Source: Phenylobacterium sp.
GTDB taxonomy: Bacteria > Pseudomonadota > Alphaproteobacteria > Caulobacterales > Caulobacteraceae
Direction of reading: 5' to 3'
Length of the DNA stretch: 45,580 nt
Assembly: GCF_030697925.1 (NCBI RefSeq)
Contig: NZ_JAUYOJ010000150.1
Location: forward strand, 1 to 45,580
The notes beneath the pieces are model-generated. The model was not told the DNA's origin, searched no databases, and saw only the letters and a program-made list of their open reading frames with translations. The position numbers and the translations under genes were made by a program. Position 1 is the stretch's first letter, and every line of letters begins with the position of its first letter. Below, piece by piece: positions 35,147 to 44,061 of this stretch.

Positions 35147-35686
35147 CTAGCTGCGAGCAAAAGCCAGGAGAGGCCCGATATCGTGCGTGTCCGCCGCCCG
35201 TAACGCCGCCACATACATGCGGCGGGTTTCCGCCGCCTCGATCAGATTTTCTCTCCCCCACGTAAATCGCCCTTGCCCTAGCTGCACGGCAAGCAGGTCT
35301 GCGACTAGCCGGGAATGACGACCATTCCCGTTTGGGAGGGGATGAATCACCGCCAGTCGGCGGTGGAATCGCACGGCGATCTCATCTCGCGAGAAGGTCT
35401 GGTTTTCAGCCCAGTAGCGCACGTCATCGAGAAGTTGGCGCAATTCGGGTTCGATAAGCCAGTAGTCCACGCCAATGCGTCGGTTGGCTTCACCGCTGAG
35501 GGCGCCGGCCCAGCGCCCGCAGCGCCATGGGCCCCTGCCTGGGCTTCCGTGGCGGCCGAGCATCGTCGTCGACGGGGCCTGTGCCATCGACCACCCTTGG
35601 CCACCAGCGGCCAAAGGTCGTTTCCGAGCCGGTCGGGGCCTTGCATCGCCGCAGTGGGCGGCGGGATGTTGCTTGGAACACTTCAT
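35147..35686 (-). pseudogene. decayed Fic gene (mobile mystery protein B type)
   Basis: The C-terminal part is a clear Fic domain: RRIGVDYWLIEPELRQLLDD, then the active loop HPLPNGNGRHSR (the family has H-P-F), and ALRAADTHDIGPLLAFARS as the normal end. About half of the usual protein is lost upstream: from GRWAG backwards the frame turns into unrelated Arg/Pro-rich sequence in all three minus frames, with no usable start. Fic proteins add AMP to target proteins and often lie on mobile DNA; relatives of this group come with an XRE-like partner (mobile mystery protein A), which is missing here. I read it as a remnant at the edge of the accessory RTX island. Confidence 0.75.
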
Positions 35687-35741
35687 CTTTAGGGCTGGAT
35701 TGGTCCCGCACGTGATGATTGTGCAAAAACCTCAAATTCGT

Positions 35742-35774
35742 TTGACGCGAGAGGGGGCTCTACGAATAGTAGAG
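35742..35774 (+). promoter_or_regulatory. putative promoter and inverted repeat before the RTX operon
   Basis: TTGACG (35742-35747) is followed 17 bp later by AATAGT (35765-35770), a plausible weak sigma-70-type pair. Across the -10 side lies CTCTAC-GAATA-GTAGAG (35758-35774), a perfect 6-bp inverted repeat that could be an operator. The first gene of the operon begins about 117 bp downstream. Confidence 0.45.
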
Positions 35775-35890
35775 TCATGCAGGCTGCTTGCGGTGGACCC
35801 GCCACAACCCAATCCACGGCGGGAGCGGAGCCGGGGCGTTCCCGCGAAGGGCCTCCACGGCAAGGTTGCAAGGCGCCCAGGCGCGTCCGC

Positions 35891-37228
35891 GTGGATCGCC
35901 TCAAGGGGCCGGCCTTGGCGCTTGTCATGGCGCTAGCAGGCTGCGCGCCGGAGCTGGTCTCGCCCTTACCGACACAGGCCCAGCGCGACGTGGCCTATCG
36001 AAGGGACATGCGGCAGGCGTTCGCGGCCTTCTCACCTGACCAGATCAAGGCCTGGAAGATGGCCGTGCCCGACACGGCAGGCCCGTTCGAAGCTGATGGG
36101 TCGCGTGCCAAGGGCGAGGCGCGGATCGAAGCGGCGATGGGCCGGGTCATCGCCAGCCGGGCGATCTTCGTGCCGGGCCCAGATGGCGTCCAGCTCCTAG
36201 CCGAACCCCTGCAAGGTCCTGGCCCGGCGCTCCTGAAGCCGCCAAGGTCGAACACAGTCTACGGCTTGTGGGTCTCTGGCGACGGTCGCCAAGTGGCGCT
36301 CCATCGGAACGCAGGCGACGGCGATCGGGCCATGGACATGGTCTCGATCTATGCCGGGGGCCGCTGGCATGACCTCGACCTACCGCCGCCAGGCCGTGAA
36401 CGCCTGATCGGCGGGGGGTTCTTGTCGGACGGCAGGTTCGCGTTCGCCATGCAGCCGGTGCGCCCGATCGGCACGCCGAACGAAGTCCGCGTGCGCCGGT
36501 TCGACGGCGAGGCCTTCGTCCCGGTGGCGCTGGTCCAGACGGTGGGAACCTATATCGGCTGCCAGAACCGTTCGGCCCTCGACCACCTGGCCTTCGCGCC
36601 CAATGATCGCGCGCCGAAGGCGGGTGTGATCCTTGTCAACCGCGCGGGAGAGGTCGGGCAGGGCCCGCCCCAAGCTTCGCCCGTCAGCCAGTGCCAGCTT
36701 GCGGGATCGCCCGCGGCCCCTGTCCTGGTCGCTGCCCATGGCCCGCATGGCTCGGACGGCGGAACCGGCCAGGCGCATGTCTCGATCATCCAACCCCTCA
36801 GCGCCGAGTCCACTGAGACCGCGATCGCCCTGCCCAAGGCGAATGTGGCGATCGCCCTGGGCGCGGACGCCAAGCGGCTGCTCGCCCTCGACACCGGCCT
36901 TGACCCCGCACCGGGCCTCACGCCGGTCGCCTGGAGCCTTCCCCTGGCGTCGGGCCCGGCTAGCCAGGCGATCGTCTACGCATTCGCTCCGATCGGGCGG
37001 GTGAACTTCGACAAGGGCCACCTCGAGCCCCTCGAGGACGGCGGGTTCGTCGCCGTCGCTGAAGACGGCGTCCTGGAAATCCAGGGCGCACGCGCGTGCC
37101 AACTCTCGGGCCATGGGGCGTATGGCGCTGATGCGGTCGACCGGAACGGGGCGTTCGTGGCCGTCTATGACGGCCTGGCCGATCAAATCTCCATCTCTCG
37201 ACTGAACCGTTGCAGGAGCGCCGGGTAG
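35891..37228 (+). CDS. lipoprotein of unknown function, coupled to the RTX gene
   Basis: A 445-residue predicted lipoprotein. GTG 35891 is chosen because it gives a compact lipoprotein signal, MDRLKGPALALVMALAGC, with Cys18 in the lipobox; the frame is open for 38 codons further upstream without signal features. The mature part is beta-rich with repeated short blocks such as YGLWVSGDGRQVALHR and IALGADAKRLLALDTG, which recalls a beta-propeller, though no family is recognised. A Cys pair and several single Cys are present (GCQNR, SQCQLAG, ARACQL, NRCRS). Its TAG overlaps the GTG start of the RTX gene, so the two are made together. Confidence 0.75.
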   Translation: MDRLKGPALALVMALAGCAPELVSPLPTQAQRDVAYRRDMRQAFAAFSPDQIKAWKMAVPDTAGPFEADGSRAKGEARIEAAMGRVIASRAIFVPGPDGVQLLAEPLQGPGPALLKPPRSNTVYGLWVSGDGRQVALHRNAGDGDRAMDMVSIYAGGRWHDLDLPPPGRERLIGGGFLSDGRFAFAMQPVRPIGTPNEVRVRRFDGEAFVPVALVQTVGTYIGCQNRSALDHLAFAPNDRAPKAGVILVNRAGEVGQGPPQASPVSQCQLAGSPAAPVLVAAHGPHGSDGGTGQAHVSIIQPLSAESTETAIALPKANVAIALGADAKRLLALDTGLDPAPGLTPVAWSLPLASGPASQAIVYAFAPIGRVNFDKGHLEPLEDGGFVAVAEDGVLEIQGARACQLSGHGAYGADAVDRNGAFVAVYDGLADQISISRLNRCRSAG

Positions 37229-40200
37229 TGCCGACCCAACAGCAATTCTACAAAATCCGCGCGCAACTCGCCAATCGGCCGCTCGACACTGCGACCTATG
37301 CGCTCCTCTCCAACTATGTCTTCGGCTTCAAAGGCGGCGAGACCCTTGCGCTAGGCGCGTCGCAGCCTAGTGGTTGGACGCGGCTCGCCAGCAAGAACCT
37401 GACGAACGGCTACAAGGCCGTCGCCTTGAAGCGCAACGGGACGAACACCATCGTGGTGGTGAACGCGGGGTGGGAGAAGGACGGGCCGGACAATTTCAAT
37501 GGCCCCTTCCCCCTCAACGACAATTCGCAGCTTCTGTCTGCCATCGCCTTCGCTCAGGAGATCGCGTCGGCCAATCCAACCGCGACCTTGGTCGGCGCAG
37601 GCAGTTCCCTGGGCGGCGCGCTGGCCACAGCGCAGATGGCCGCCTGGAAGGCGCAGAACAGACCGAATATCCAAGGGGTCACCTTTGGGCGGTGGAATGG
37701 CGCCGGTTGGGATGACGCGGTCACGCAAGCGACAGGGGTCAGCAACCTCAACGGCATCCTGACCAACTACCAGTCCAAGGCGGATATCCTCTACATCAAT
37801 AACGTCGGTCGGAACTACGCCCTGGGTGATACTGTATTCTATGGCGGATTCTATCGCGAGCGACTGGTTGGATCGAGCCTCGTAGAGATTCCACTTGGGA
37901 AGAAGACACACACCGAGTTCCACGAAATCTTCCTATCCGATCCGTTGGCCTCGCGGGTGGTGTTCTCAGGCTACACGGACACCTACCAGGTACGATCGGG
38001 AACCTCCCCGAGCGTCGGCGACCTGAGCCTTAGCGGCCTCAACGACTTCGCGATACTCCAGCGCGCAAGCTACACCTATCTCGGCAGTTCACCCGGGACG
38101 CTTGAGCTTGATGCTGGGACGCTGCGCTACTCGGTCAACGGCGGATCGGTGACCACAGTCGCCAACTACGCCCCTGGCATGTTCAACACCTACATGCGCG
38201 CTGACAGCACCGGCGATCACCAGACCTACCGCGGCAACGCCTCGGTCCTGAACGCTGATGGCTCGGTCACGGTCGAGGAACTCGTCGTCACGGGACGGCG
38301 TACGGGCAGCGTCTGGAACCCGCTCGTGAAGATCGGCAACAGCGTCTACAAGGTCGCTGGCGATCTCTTCTCCTTCATCCAGCGGCTTCAGTCGAACGCC
38401 ACACCAGAGCGCGCGCAGAATGTGCTCAGCCTAACCACCGACGCCAGCGACATCGCCTCGGTCGTCCCGGGCTCACCGGCCGATGAGGTCAAGCGCAACA
38501 CGACCTATCGGGCCTTTGCGCCCGACATCGCTGGCATAGCGGGGTCGACGCTTGGCAACTACATCGCTGGCGGGTCGGCGGCGCGCGGCATCGTGTATTC
38601 GTCGCTCCTGGGAGAGATTGGCGAGCGGCTGGCGACGGCGATCTTCGGTGGCGTGAAGCTCGAGGCCGCGCTTCCAGGCGCGACCGAAGCCAGCCTCAAC
38701 ACCAAGACAAGCTTTGGGACCGACGTCGCAGCCCGAATGGGACAGGCCGCGATCGGCACGGTCAGCTCGCTGCTCACCCTGGAGCTTGGCGAGGCGCTCG
38801 GCCTGGAGGGGTTTGGCGCCGACCTATTCAACGTCAGCGGCGCAACCGTCCTGAACAAGGCCCTCTCGAACCTCTTCAATATCGGCCCCGCGAGTGTCTT
38901 CGACGGCTTCCATATCGCCGACGTGGTCGACCCGACCACGGGCGTCACGACGACGAGCGGGCTGGGCAGCCTGCTGGCCAGCGCGATCGGCTCTTTCATC
39001 GGGGCGAAGCTCGGTGCGATGCTGGTCTCGCCGCAGACCCAGGCGGGCGTCGCACTTTCCTCGATCGGCTCAGCGGTCGGCACCTACCTCGCCGTCGAGG
39101 GCATCGGGTTCATCGGGTCGGCAAGCTCGAGCATCGCCGCGATATTCGGAGCCAAGGAAGGCTCGCTACTTGGGAACGCCATCATCCCCGGCGTCGGCGC
39201 CTTCATCGGCTTTGTCCTGGGCGCCTTGATCGGCAATCTCTTCGGCAAGAAGAAGCCGAAGACGCCGACCGCCTCAGCTGAGACCATCCTCCAGGTCCCG
39301 GTCGCCCGCTACGAGTTGGGGACAATCACCTCGGCCAACAATGGCAACGTCGACCTGGTCACCTCGATGGCGACCTATGCGCGCGACACGTTGAACCAGT
39401 TCATCGCAATGACGGCGTTCAACGACGGTCCGCTTTATGTCACCAACCTCAACGGGCTGGCGACCAACCAAGCCTATGGTCATTCCGGGAACCAGCTCTA
39501 CGTCAAGATCAACGGCGTGCAGACCAACTTCGACTCCGCCGACAAGGCCGTCGAGTTCGGATCGCTGACGGCGGTGCGGAACACCAAGATCGTCGGAGGC
39601 TCGATCCTGGCCAAGCGGGCGCTCTATCAATCGCCGGCTGCGGACCTCACATCAATGATCGGCGACCTGCAGATCGCTGACGACTACAGGTTCTATGTCG
39701 CCAACCGGGCCCTCGTGGACGCCGCGATCAACAGCGCCTACGGCGCGCTGTCCGCCGCCGACCAGACCTACTACGAAGCTGCCGCCAACAAGGCCCTGGT
39801 CGACAAGCTGCAGCTCGGCGGAGTTGCGGCCCTCTCCCCGAGCGACCAGTCGACCTACAATGGCAACAAGGCCCAGATCGACCGGATCGTCGTGGCGCTC
39901 AACGCCCAGATCGCCGCCAATCCCTGGATCGTCTCCCTCCAGCGGGCCTCTGAGCTCAAGCTCGACCAGTATGCGCCGTCGGACTTCTATGGCGGGATGC
40001 GGGGCTTCGTGGACAGCTTCCAGTCCGCCGCGCTCAACGTGGCCTATGAGGACATCAGGGCCTCATCGCAGAGCGGCGGCGTCCAGTTCGCGGTGACGCC
40101 AGCCGGGCTCGGTGCAGGGTTCTTTTCGCCCCTGGCCGGGGCGGCCGCGGATGGTCGCTCCGTGCTTATCCCGACCGCGACCTTCTTCAGTCCCACGGGA

Positions 40201-43200
40201 TCGGGCTATGCGGCCTGGGATTCGGGGACCGCTATGGCGGGCGCGAACTTCAAGGATGCGAGTGGCGCGGGCTCCGGTCAGCTCATCGACGACTATGGGT
40301 CGTCGGGCGGCTCGACCTTCGCCGGCGGCGACGACATCGCGCTGGGCTCGGCGTTCAATGACACGATGCAGGGTCGGACCGGTTGGGACTGGCTTGACGG
40401 CGGCGCCGGCAACGACCTGATCGTCTCGGGCAAGGACCAGGACGTGGCCTTGGGCGGCGATGGCGACGACACCCTCTACGGCGACCTGGGCGAGGACTAT
40501 CTGTCGGGCGGGGCCGGCAATGACCTGCACTACGGCGGCGACGGCAACGACGTGTTCTCCGGCAAGGGCGGGACCGACACCATGAACGGGGAGGGTGGCG
40601 ACGACACCTTCATCGTGAACGGCGACGGCGGCACGACCTACGACTATATGGACGGCGGCGCCGGGTCCGACACCATCAGCTTCGAACGCTTCGGCACGTT
40701 CCCGGTCGTCTTGTCGCTGACGGCCACGTCCTACTACGGCGACAGCTGGACCAGCATTGAGAACGCCAAGGGTGGAGCTGGAAACGACCAGCTCACCGGC
40801 AATTCCGGAAACAACGTCCTGACGGGGGCCGACGGCAATGACACCCTGAACGGCGCAACTGGCTCCGACACCCTGGAGGGGGGCGCGGGCGAGGATCAGC
40901 TGACCGGCGATCCGACGGCCGATGTGATGATCTCCTACGCGGGTTCGAAGAGCAGCGTGTCGGTCGACCTCACCAGCGGCGAGGCCTTCGGCGGAGACGC
41001 CTCCGGCGATACCTTCACCAACATCGACCATGTCACGGGGTCCCGGTTCGCCGACGCCTTGAAGGGCAATGCTGGGGACAACCAACTGGTTGGCCTGGCG
41101 GGGGACGACCAGGTCTACGCCACGGCTGGATCGGACATATATGACGGGGGCGAGGGCAACGACCTCGTCGACTACGCGGCGGCCACGTCGGGCGTCACCC
41201 TCTATCTGGGGAGCTATAACGGCTCAAGCTACTCCAACGGCGCAGGTTCAGGCGGCTTGGCGAGCGGTCATACCTACGTCAAGGTCGAAGGGGTCTCCGG
41301 ATCGGCCTTCGGTGACAACCTATCAGCGGGCGATGGCGCGCAGGTCTTCATTGGCGGCGGGGGGGACGACACCCTCGCGGGCGGCGCGGGCGCCGACACC
41401 TATGCCTTTGTCCGCGGCGACGGCAACGACCTGATCAATGAAGACACGACCGGCTGGAACACGCTCTCGATCGGCGGGGACGTCCTGTTCCAGGACCTGC
41501 TGATCGGGACTGCGGGCGGGTCTGGGGGCTATCTGGACATCTATATCCGCGGCACCAGCGACAAGGTCCGCGTCTCGGGGAATTGGGCGAACGCCAACGT
41601 GCCGAAGCTCAAGTCCTTGAACCTTGGGGGGGTGGCGACGCTCGACCTCGACCAGGCGCTCAACGGTGTCGCCTCCAGCGACGGCGCCGACACCATGAAC
41701 GGCGCGGCCGGCTACGGGGACCTGCTGTTCGGGCTGAACGGCGACGACGTCATGCGCACACGCAGCTCAGGCGTCGAACAGATGTCGCACGTCTTCGTTG
41801 GCGGTCTGGGCAACGACTCCCTTTACGGCGGCACGGGCGATGACAGCTACGGTTTTGACCGCGCAAGCGGGGCGCAGCAGGACTACATCGTCGAGGCGGG
41901 CGGCGAGGACACCCTCGCCTTCGGGCCGAGCGTGGTGGCCGAGGACCTGATCTACGAGGTCATGAACGGCTCGCTCTATGTAGGTGTGCGCGACCGCGCC
42001 AACCCCGCCCTGACCGCGTCCCAAGTGAGCAACCGGGTGCTGATCGCCGGGGGGGCGACCCGCTACCACAACGTCGACACCGACATCACCCACTATGGCG
42101 AGGGCGTCGTTGAGTTCGTGACCGTCGGCGGAGCCTCGATCGACATCCGCAAGCTCGACCTCAACTGGAACACCATCGACACCTATAACCCGCCCGACTG
42201 GAACCCCATCGTCCTGGACCTAGCCGGGGACGGCCTCGACCTCTCCGGGATCGAAGAGACCCGGGTCATCGCCAAGACCGCCACCGGCGTGCTCACGCGC
42301 GTCGGCTGGATCGGTCCGACCGAGGCCTTCCTGGCCGTGGACCGCAATGGCGACGGCGCGATCAACAGGTTGTCGGAAATCTCGTTCACCCAAGACAAGG
42401 CCGGCGCCAAGACTGACCTGGAAGGCCTCACCGCTTGGGACAGCAACGCCGACGGCGTGCTGGACGCCAAGGACAAGGACTTCGGCAAGCTCCTGGTCTG
42501 GACCGACAAGAACCAGAACGGCCGCTCAACCAAGCTGGAGCTGCAGACCCTGGCCGAGGCCGGTGTCACGTCCATCAGCCTGAAAGGTGTCGCCACCGGT
42601 TACGACGGGGACACGACGGCCGAGAGCTTCATCAACAACACGATGAGCTACACGACCAAGGACGGTAAGGGGGGAACCGCCTACGACGTCGCCCTGGCTC
42701 GTCGGCTGATCAACTCTGAGGGCCTCTACGCCGGTCCCTACCAGAAGGAATGGGGCGACCTAGGCGCGGACGGCGAGCTTGGCCGCGTCACCAATGACGC
42801 CAAACAGGACGCCCGGACCAAGGCCGGCAAGGTCGACGATCCGAAGAAGGACCTCAGGGAGCGCACCCTGGGCTACGATCTGGTGGCCGCGGCCGCCAAG
42901 GTCGACTTCGCTGACCATGACAACCTGGACCCATTCACGCGCAAGCTCTGGGACTACAGGCTGGACCCGGCCAAGGCCGAGCTGGAGAAGCAGAAGCGCC
43001 AGCCGATGGACACGCGTCTGCTTGAGCAACTGGCGGCCAAGCCAGCCTCGGCCGACCGGCCAAGCCAAGCCAAGGCATCCTCAGCCGTGCCGGCCGCCGC
43101 CATGCTGGCCGCCGACGCTGACGCTGGCGCCATGGCGCAGGGCGCCTCAACCCCCGGCCACACGCTGGACGCCGAGGCCGCGGATTGGTCACTTCCCGGG

Positions 43201-43584
43201 CCCAGCGGGAATCCAGACCCGCAATTGGAGCTTGGCCGGAGTGCCATCGCTCCGTCGGCGGAGCCACACTTGCCTGGGCAGCATGGCGCGCGCTGGTGGA
43301 AGGCCGGCCACCTAGGCGAAACGCCATATGCTGGACCTCTCTCCGCCTTCATGGCGGAGCTGGCGCGCGCCTCTGAGGGGCCCCAGGCGTCGGGTGAGGC
43401 GACGGTGAACCCCGACATGGTGCGGCGTCAGCAATTGCTGCGCCAGGCCTTGGCGGCGTTCGGCGATGAGGGTGCGGCGCCGGCGGTCTGGACGCGTGCG
43501 GGGCGAGGTGAGGCGCTCGACACGTTGACCGCGTCGAGCATGCGGCCCCAAGCTCGACCTTCGCATCCTGCGATCGCGGGCTAG
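37228..43584 (+). CDS. giant RTX protein with lipase-like, hydrophobic and calcium-binding regions
   Basis: A 2118-residue protein. Start is GTG 37228, 9 nt after AGGAG and overlapping the preceding TAG. Residues 1-240 look like a lipase-type alpha/beta hydrolase: nucleophile elbow GSSLGGALA (Ser127), with Asp186 (SKADILYI) and His228 or His232 as triad candidates. Residues 349-358 read VEELVVTGRR, like a TonB box. Residues about 500-680 are a long Gly/Ala/Ser hydrophobic region (SAIGSFIGAKLGAML; GVGAFIGFVLGALIGNLFG) resembling pore-forming segments, closed by KKKPK. About residues 1045-1540 carry GGxGxDxLx repeats. EF-hand-like loops follow (DRNGDGAINRLSE; DSNADGVLD), then a 300-residue low-complexity tail. 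No signal peptide is seen: type I export is expected, but its genes are not here. Confidence 0.9.
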   Translation: MPTQQQFYKIRAQLANRPLDTATYALLSNYVFGFKGGETLALGASQPSGWTRLASKNLTNGYKAVALKRNGTNTIVVVNAGWEKDGPDNFNGPFPLNDNSQLLSAIAFAQEIASANPTATLVGAGSSLGGALATAQMAAWKAQNRPNIQGVTFGRWNGAGWDDAVTQATGVSNLNGILTNYQSKADILYINNVGRNYALGDTVFYGGFYRERLVGSSLVEIPLGKKTHTEFHEIFLSDPLASRVVFSGYTDTYQVRSGTSPSVGDLSLSGLNDFAILQRASYTYLGSSPGTLELDAGTLRYSVNGGSVTTVANYAPGMFNTYMRADSTGDHQTYRGNASVLNADGSVTVEELVVTGRRTGSVWNPLVKIGNSVYKVAGDLFSFIQRLQSNATPERAQNVLSLTTDASDIASVVPGSPADEVKRNTTYRAFAPDIAGIAGSTLGNYIAGGSAARGIVYSSLLGEIGERLATAIFGGVKLEAALPGATEASLNTKTSFGTDVAARMGQAAIGTVSSLLTLELGEALGLEGFGADLFNVSGATVLNKALSNLFNIGPASVFDGFHIADVVDPTTGVTTTSGLGSLLASAIGSFIGAKLGAMLVSPQTQAGVALSSIGSAVGTYLAVEGIGFIGSASSSIAAIFGAKEGSLLGNAIIPGVGAFIGFVLGALIGNLFGKKKPKTPTASAETILQVPVARYELGTITSANNGNVDLVTSMATYARDTLNQFIAMTAFNDGPLYVTNLNGLATNQAYGHSGNQLYVKINGVQTNFDSADKAVEFGSLTAVRNTKIVGGSILAKRALYQSPAADLTSMIGDLQIADDYRFYVANRALVDAAINSAYGALSAADQTYYEAAANKALVDKLQLGGVAALSPSDQSTYNGNKAQIDRIVVALNAQIAANPWIVSLQRASELKLDQYAPSDFYGGMRGFVDSFQSAALNVAYEDIRASSQSGGVQFAVTPAGLGAGFFSPLAGAAADGRSVLIPTATFFSPTGSGYAAWDSGTAMAGANFKDASGAGSGQLIDDYGSSGGSTFAGGDDIALGSAFNDTMQGRTGWDWLDGGAGNDLIVSGKDQDVALGGDGDDTLYGDLGEDYLSGGAGNDLHYGGDGNDVFSGKGGTDTMNGEGGDDTFIVNGDGGTTYDYMDGGAGSDTISFERFGTFPVVLSLTATSYYGDSWTSIENAKGGAGNDQLTGNSGNNVLTGADGNDTLNGATGSDTLEGGAGEDQLTGDPTADVMISYAGSKSSVSVDLTSGEAFGGDASGDTFTNIDHVTGSRFADALKGNAGDNQLVGLAGDDQVYATAGSDIYDGGEGNDLVDYAAATSGVTLYLGSYNGSSYSNGAGSGGLASGHTYVKVEGVSGSAFGDNLSAGDGAQVFIGGGGDDTLAGGAGADTYAFVRGDGNDLINEDTTGWNTLSIGGDVLFQDLLIGTAGGSGGYLDIYIRGTSDKVRVSGNWANANVPKLKSLNLGGVATLDLDQALNGVASSDGADTMNGAAGYGDLLFGLNGDDVMRTRSSGVEQMSHVFVGGLGNDSLYGGTGDDSYGFDRASGAQQDYIVEAGGEDTLAFGPSVVAEDLIYEVMNGSLYVGVRDRANPALTASQVSNRVLIAGGATRYHNVDTDITHYGEGVVEFVTVGGASIDIRKLDLNWNTIDTYNPPDWNPIVLDLAGDGLDLSGIEETRVIAKTATGVLTRVGWIGPTEAFLAVDRNGDGAINRLSEISFTQDKAGAKTDLEGLTAWDSNADGVLDAKDKDFGKLLVWTDKNQNGRSTKLELQTLAEAGVTSISLKGVATGYDGDTTAESFINNTMSYTTKDGKGGTAYDVALARRLINSEGLYAGPYQKEWGDLGADGELGRVTNDAKQDARTKAGKVDDPKKDLRERTLGYDLVAAAAKVDFADHDNLDPFTRKLWDYRLDPAKAELEKQKRQPMDTRLLEQLAAKPASADRPSQAKASSAVPAAAMLAADADAGAMAQGASTPGHTLDAEAADWSLPGPSGNPDPQLELGRSAIAPSAEPHLPGQHGARWWKAGHLGETPYAGPLSAFMAELARASEGPQASGEATVNPDMVRRQQLLRQALAAFGDEGAAPAVWTRAGRGEALDTLTASSMRPQARPSHPAIAG
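40363..41853 (+). repeat. RTX GG-repeat blocks inside the giant protein
   Basis: About twenty nonapeptides of the form GGxGxDxLx are found in several blocks: 40400-40640 (GGAGNDLIV, GGDGDDTLY, GGAGNDLHY, GGDGNDVFS), 40770-40910 (GGAGNDQLT, GADGNDTLN, GGAGEDQLT), 41060-41170, 41350-41440 and 41715-41850 (GGLGNDSLY, GGTGDDSYG). Such repeats bind calcium and fold the protein after type I export. They are spaced by beta-rich linkers. Confidence 0.93.
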
Positions 43585-43600
43585 GCCGAGGGGAAGGGTC

Positions 43601-44059
43601 ATGTCGGACAACCTCAAACCTCCGAGCGACGCGGCCAGTCCGAAGACCGTCGCCCAAGTCCTTGGGGAAGTGACGTGGCTGCTTACCCAGTCGCCGAGCC
43701 ATCGCCAGCTCTTCATCGGCGACCTTGAGTGGCTATGCATGCCGGCGCTCCTGCTCGAGCAGTTCAGGATGTATAATGGCGACAACAGCCCCGCTGCGGT
43801 CGCCCTCTGGGCATTTGTCTCCGAGGACACCGAGTCCCGGCTGATCGCCGGCGCAACCAAGTTGAGGCCCGACGAGTGGCGCAATGGGGACCGGGCGTGG
43901 CTCATCGAACTAGTGGCGCCCTTCGGCGGCGAGGACCGGATCCTTGCAGACCTCGCCACGACAATCTTCAAAGGCCAGCCGTTCAAGTTCCATCACCTCA
44001 AGGATGGCGTCAGGGCGGTCACCACCATCGATCCCGCCGACCTGCAGACGACGCATTAG
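43601..44059 (+). CDS. RTX toxin-activating lysine acyltransferase (HlyC family)
   Basis: A 152-residue HlyC-type enzyme that moves an acyl chain from acyl-ACP to lysines of an RTX protein in the cytoplasm. Recognition is firm: VLGEVTWLLTQSPSHR matches the HlyC start, with the catalytic His as His34 (HlyC His23), and WRNGDRAWLIELVAPFGG matches the second conserved block. At the place of HlyC Asp92 this protein has Glu103; the distance to the His is 69 residues in both. It has a GGGGAAGG ribosome site and starts 16 bp after the RTX gene. The order toxin-then-acyltransferase is the reverse of hlyCA. The giant RTX protein is the clear substrate candidate. Confidence 0.92.
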   Translation: MSDNLKPPSDAASPKTVAQVLGEVTWLLTQSPSHRQLFIGDLEWLCMPALLLEQFRMYNGDNSPAAVALWAFVSEDTESRLIAGATKLRPDEWRNGDRAWLIELVAPFGGEDRILADLATTIFKGQPFKFHHLKDGVRAVTTIDPADLQTTH

Positions 44060-44061
44060 AC

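Noticed and set aside
40363..41853. Tandem DNA repeats or a CRISPR-like array
   Set aside because: The repeats are at the protein level (RTX nonapeptides), with variable DNA sequence and no spacer structure.
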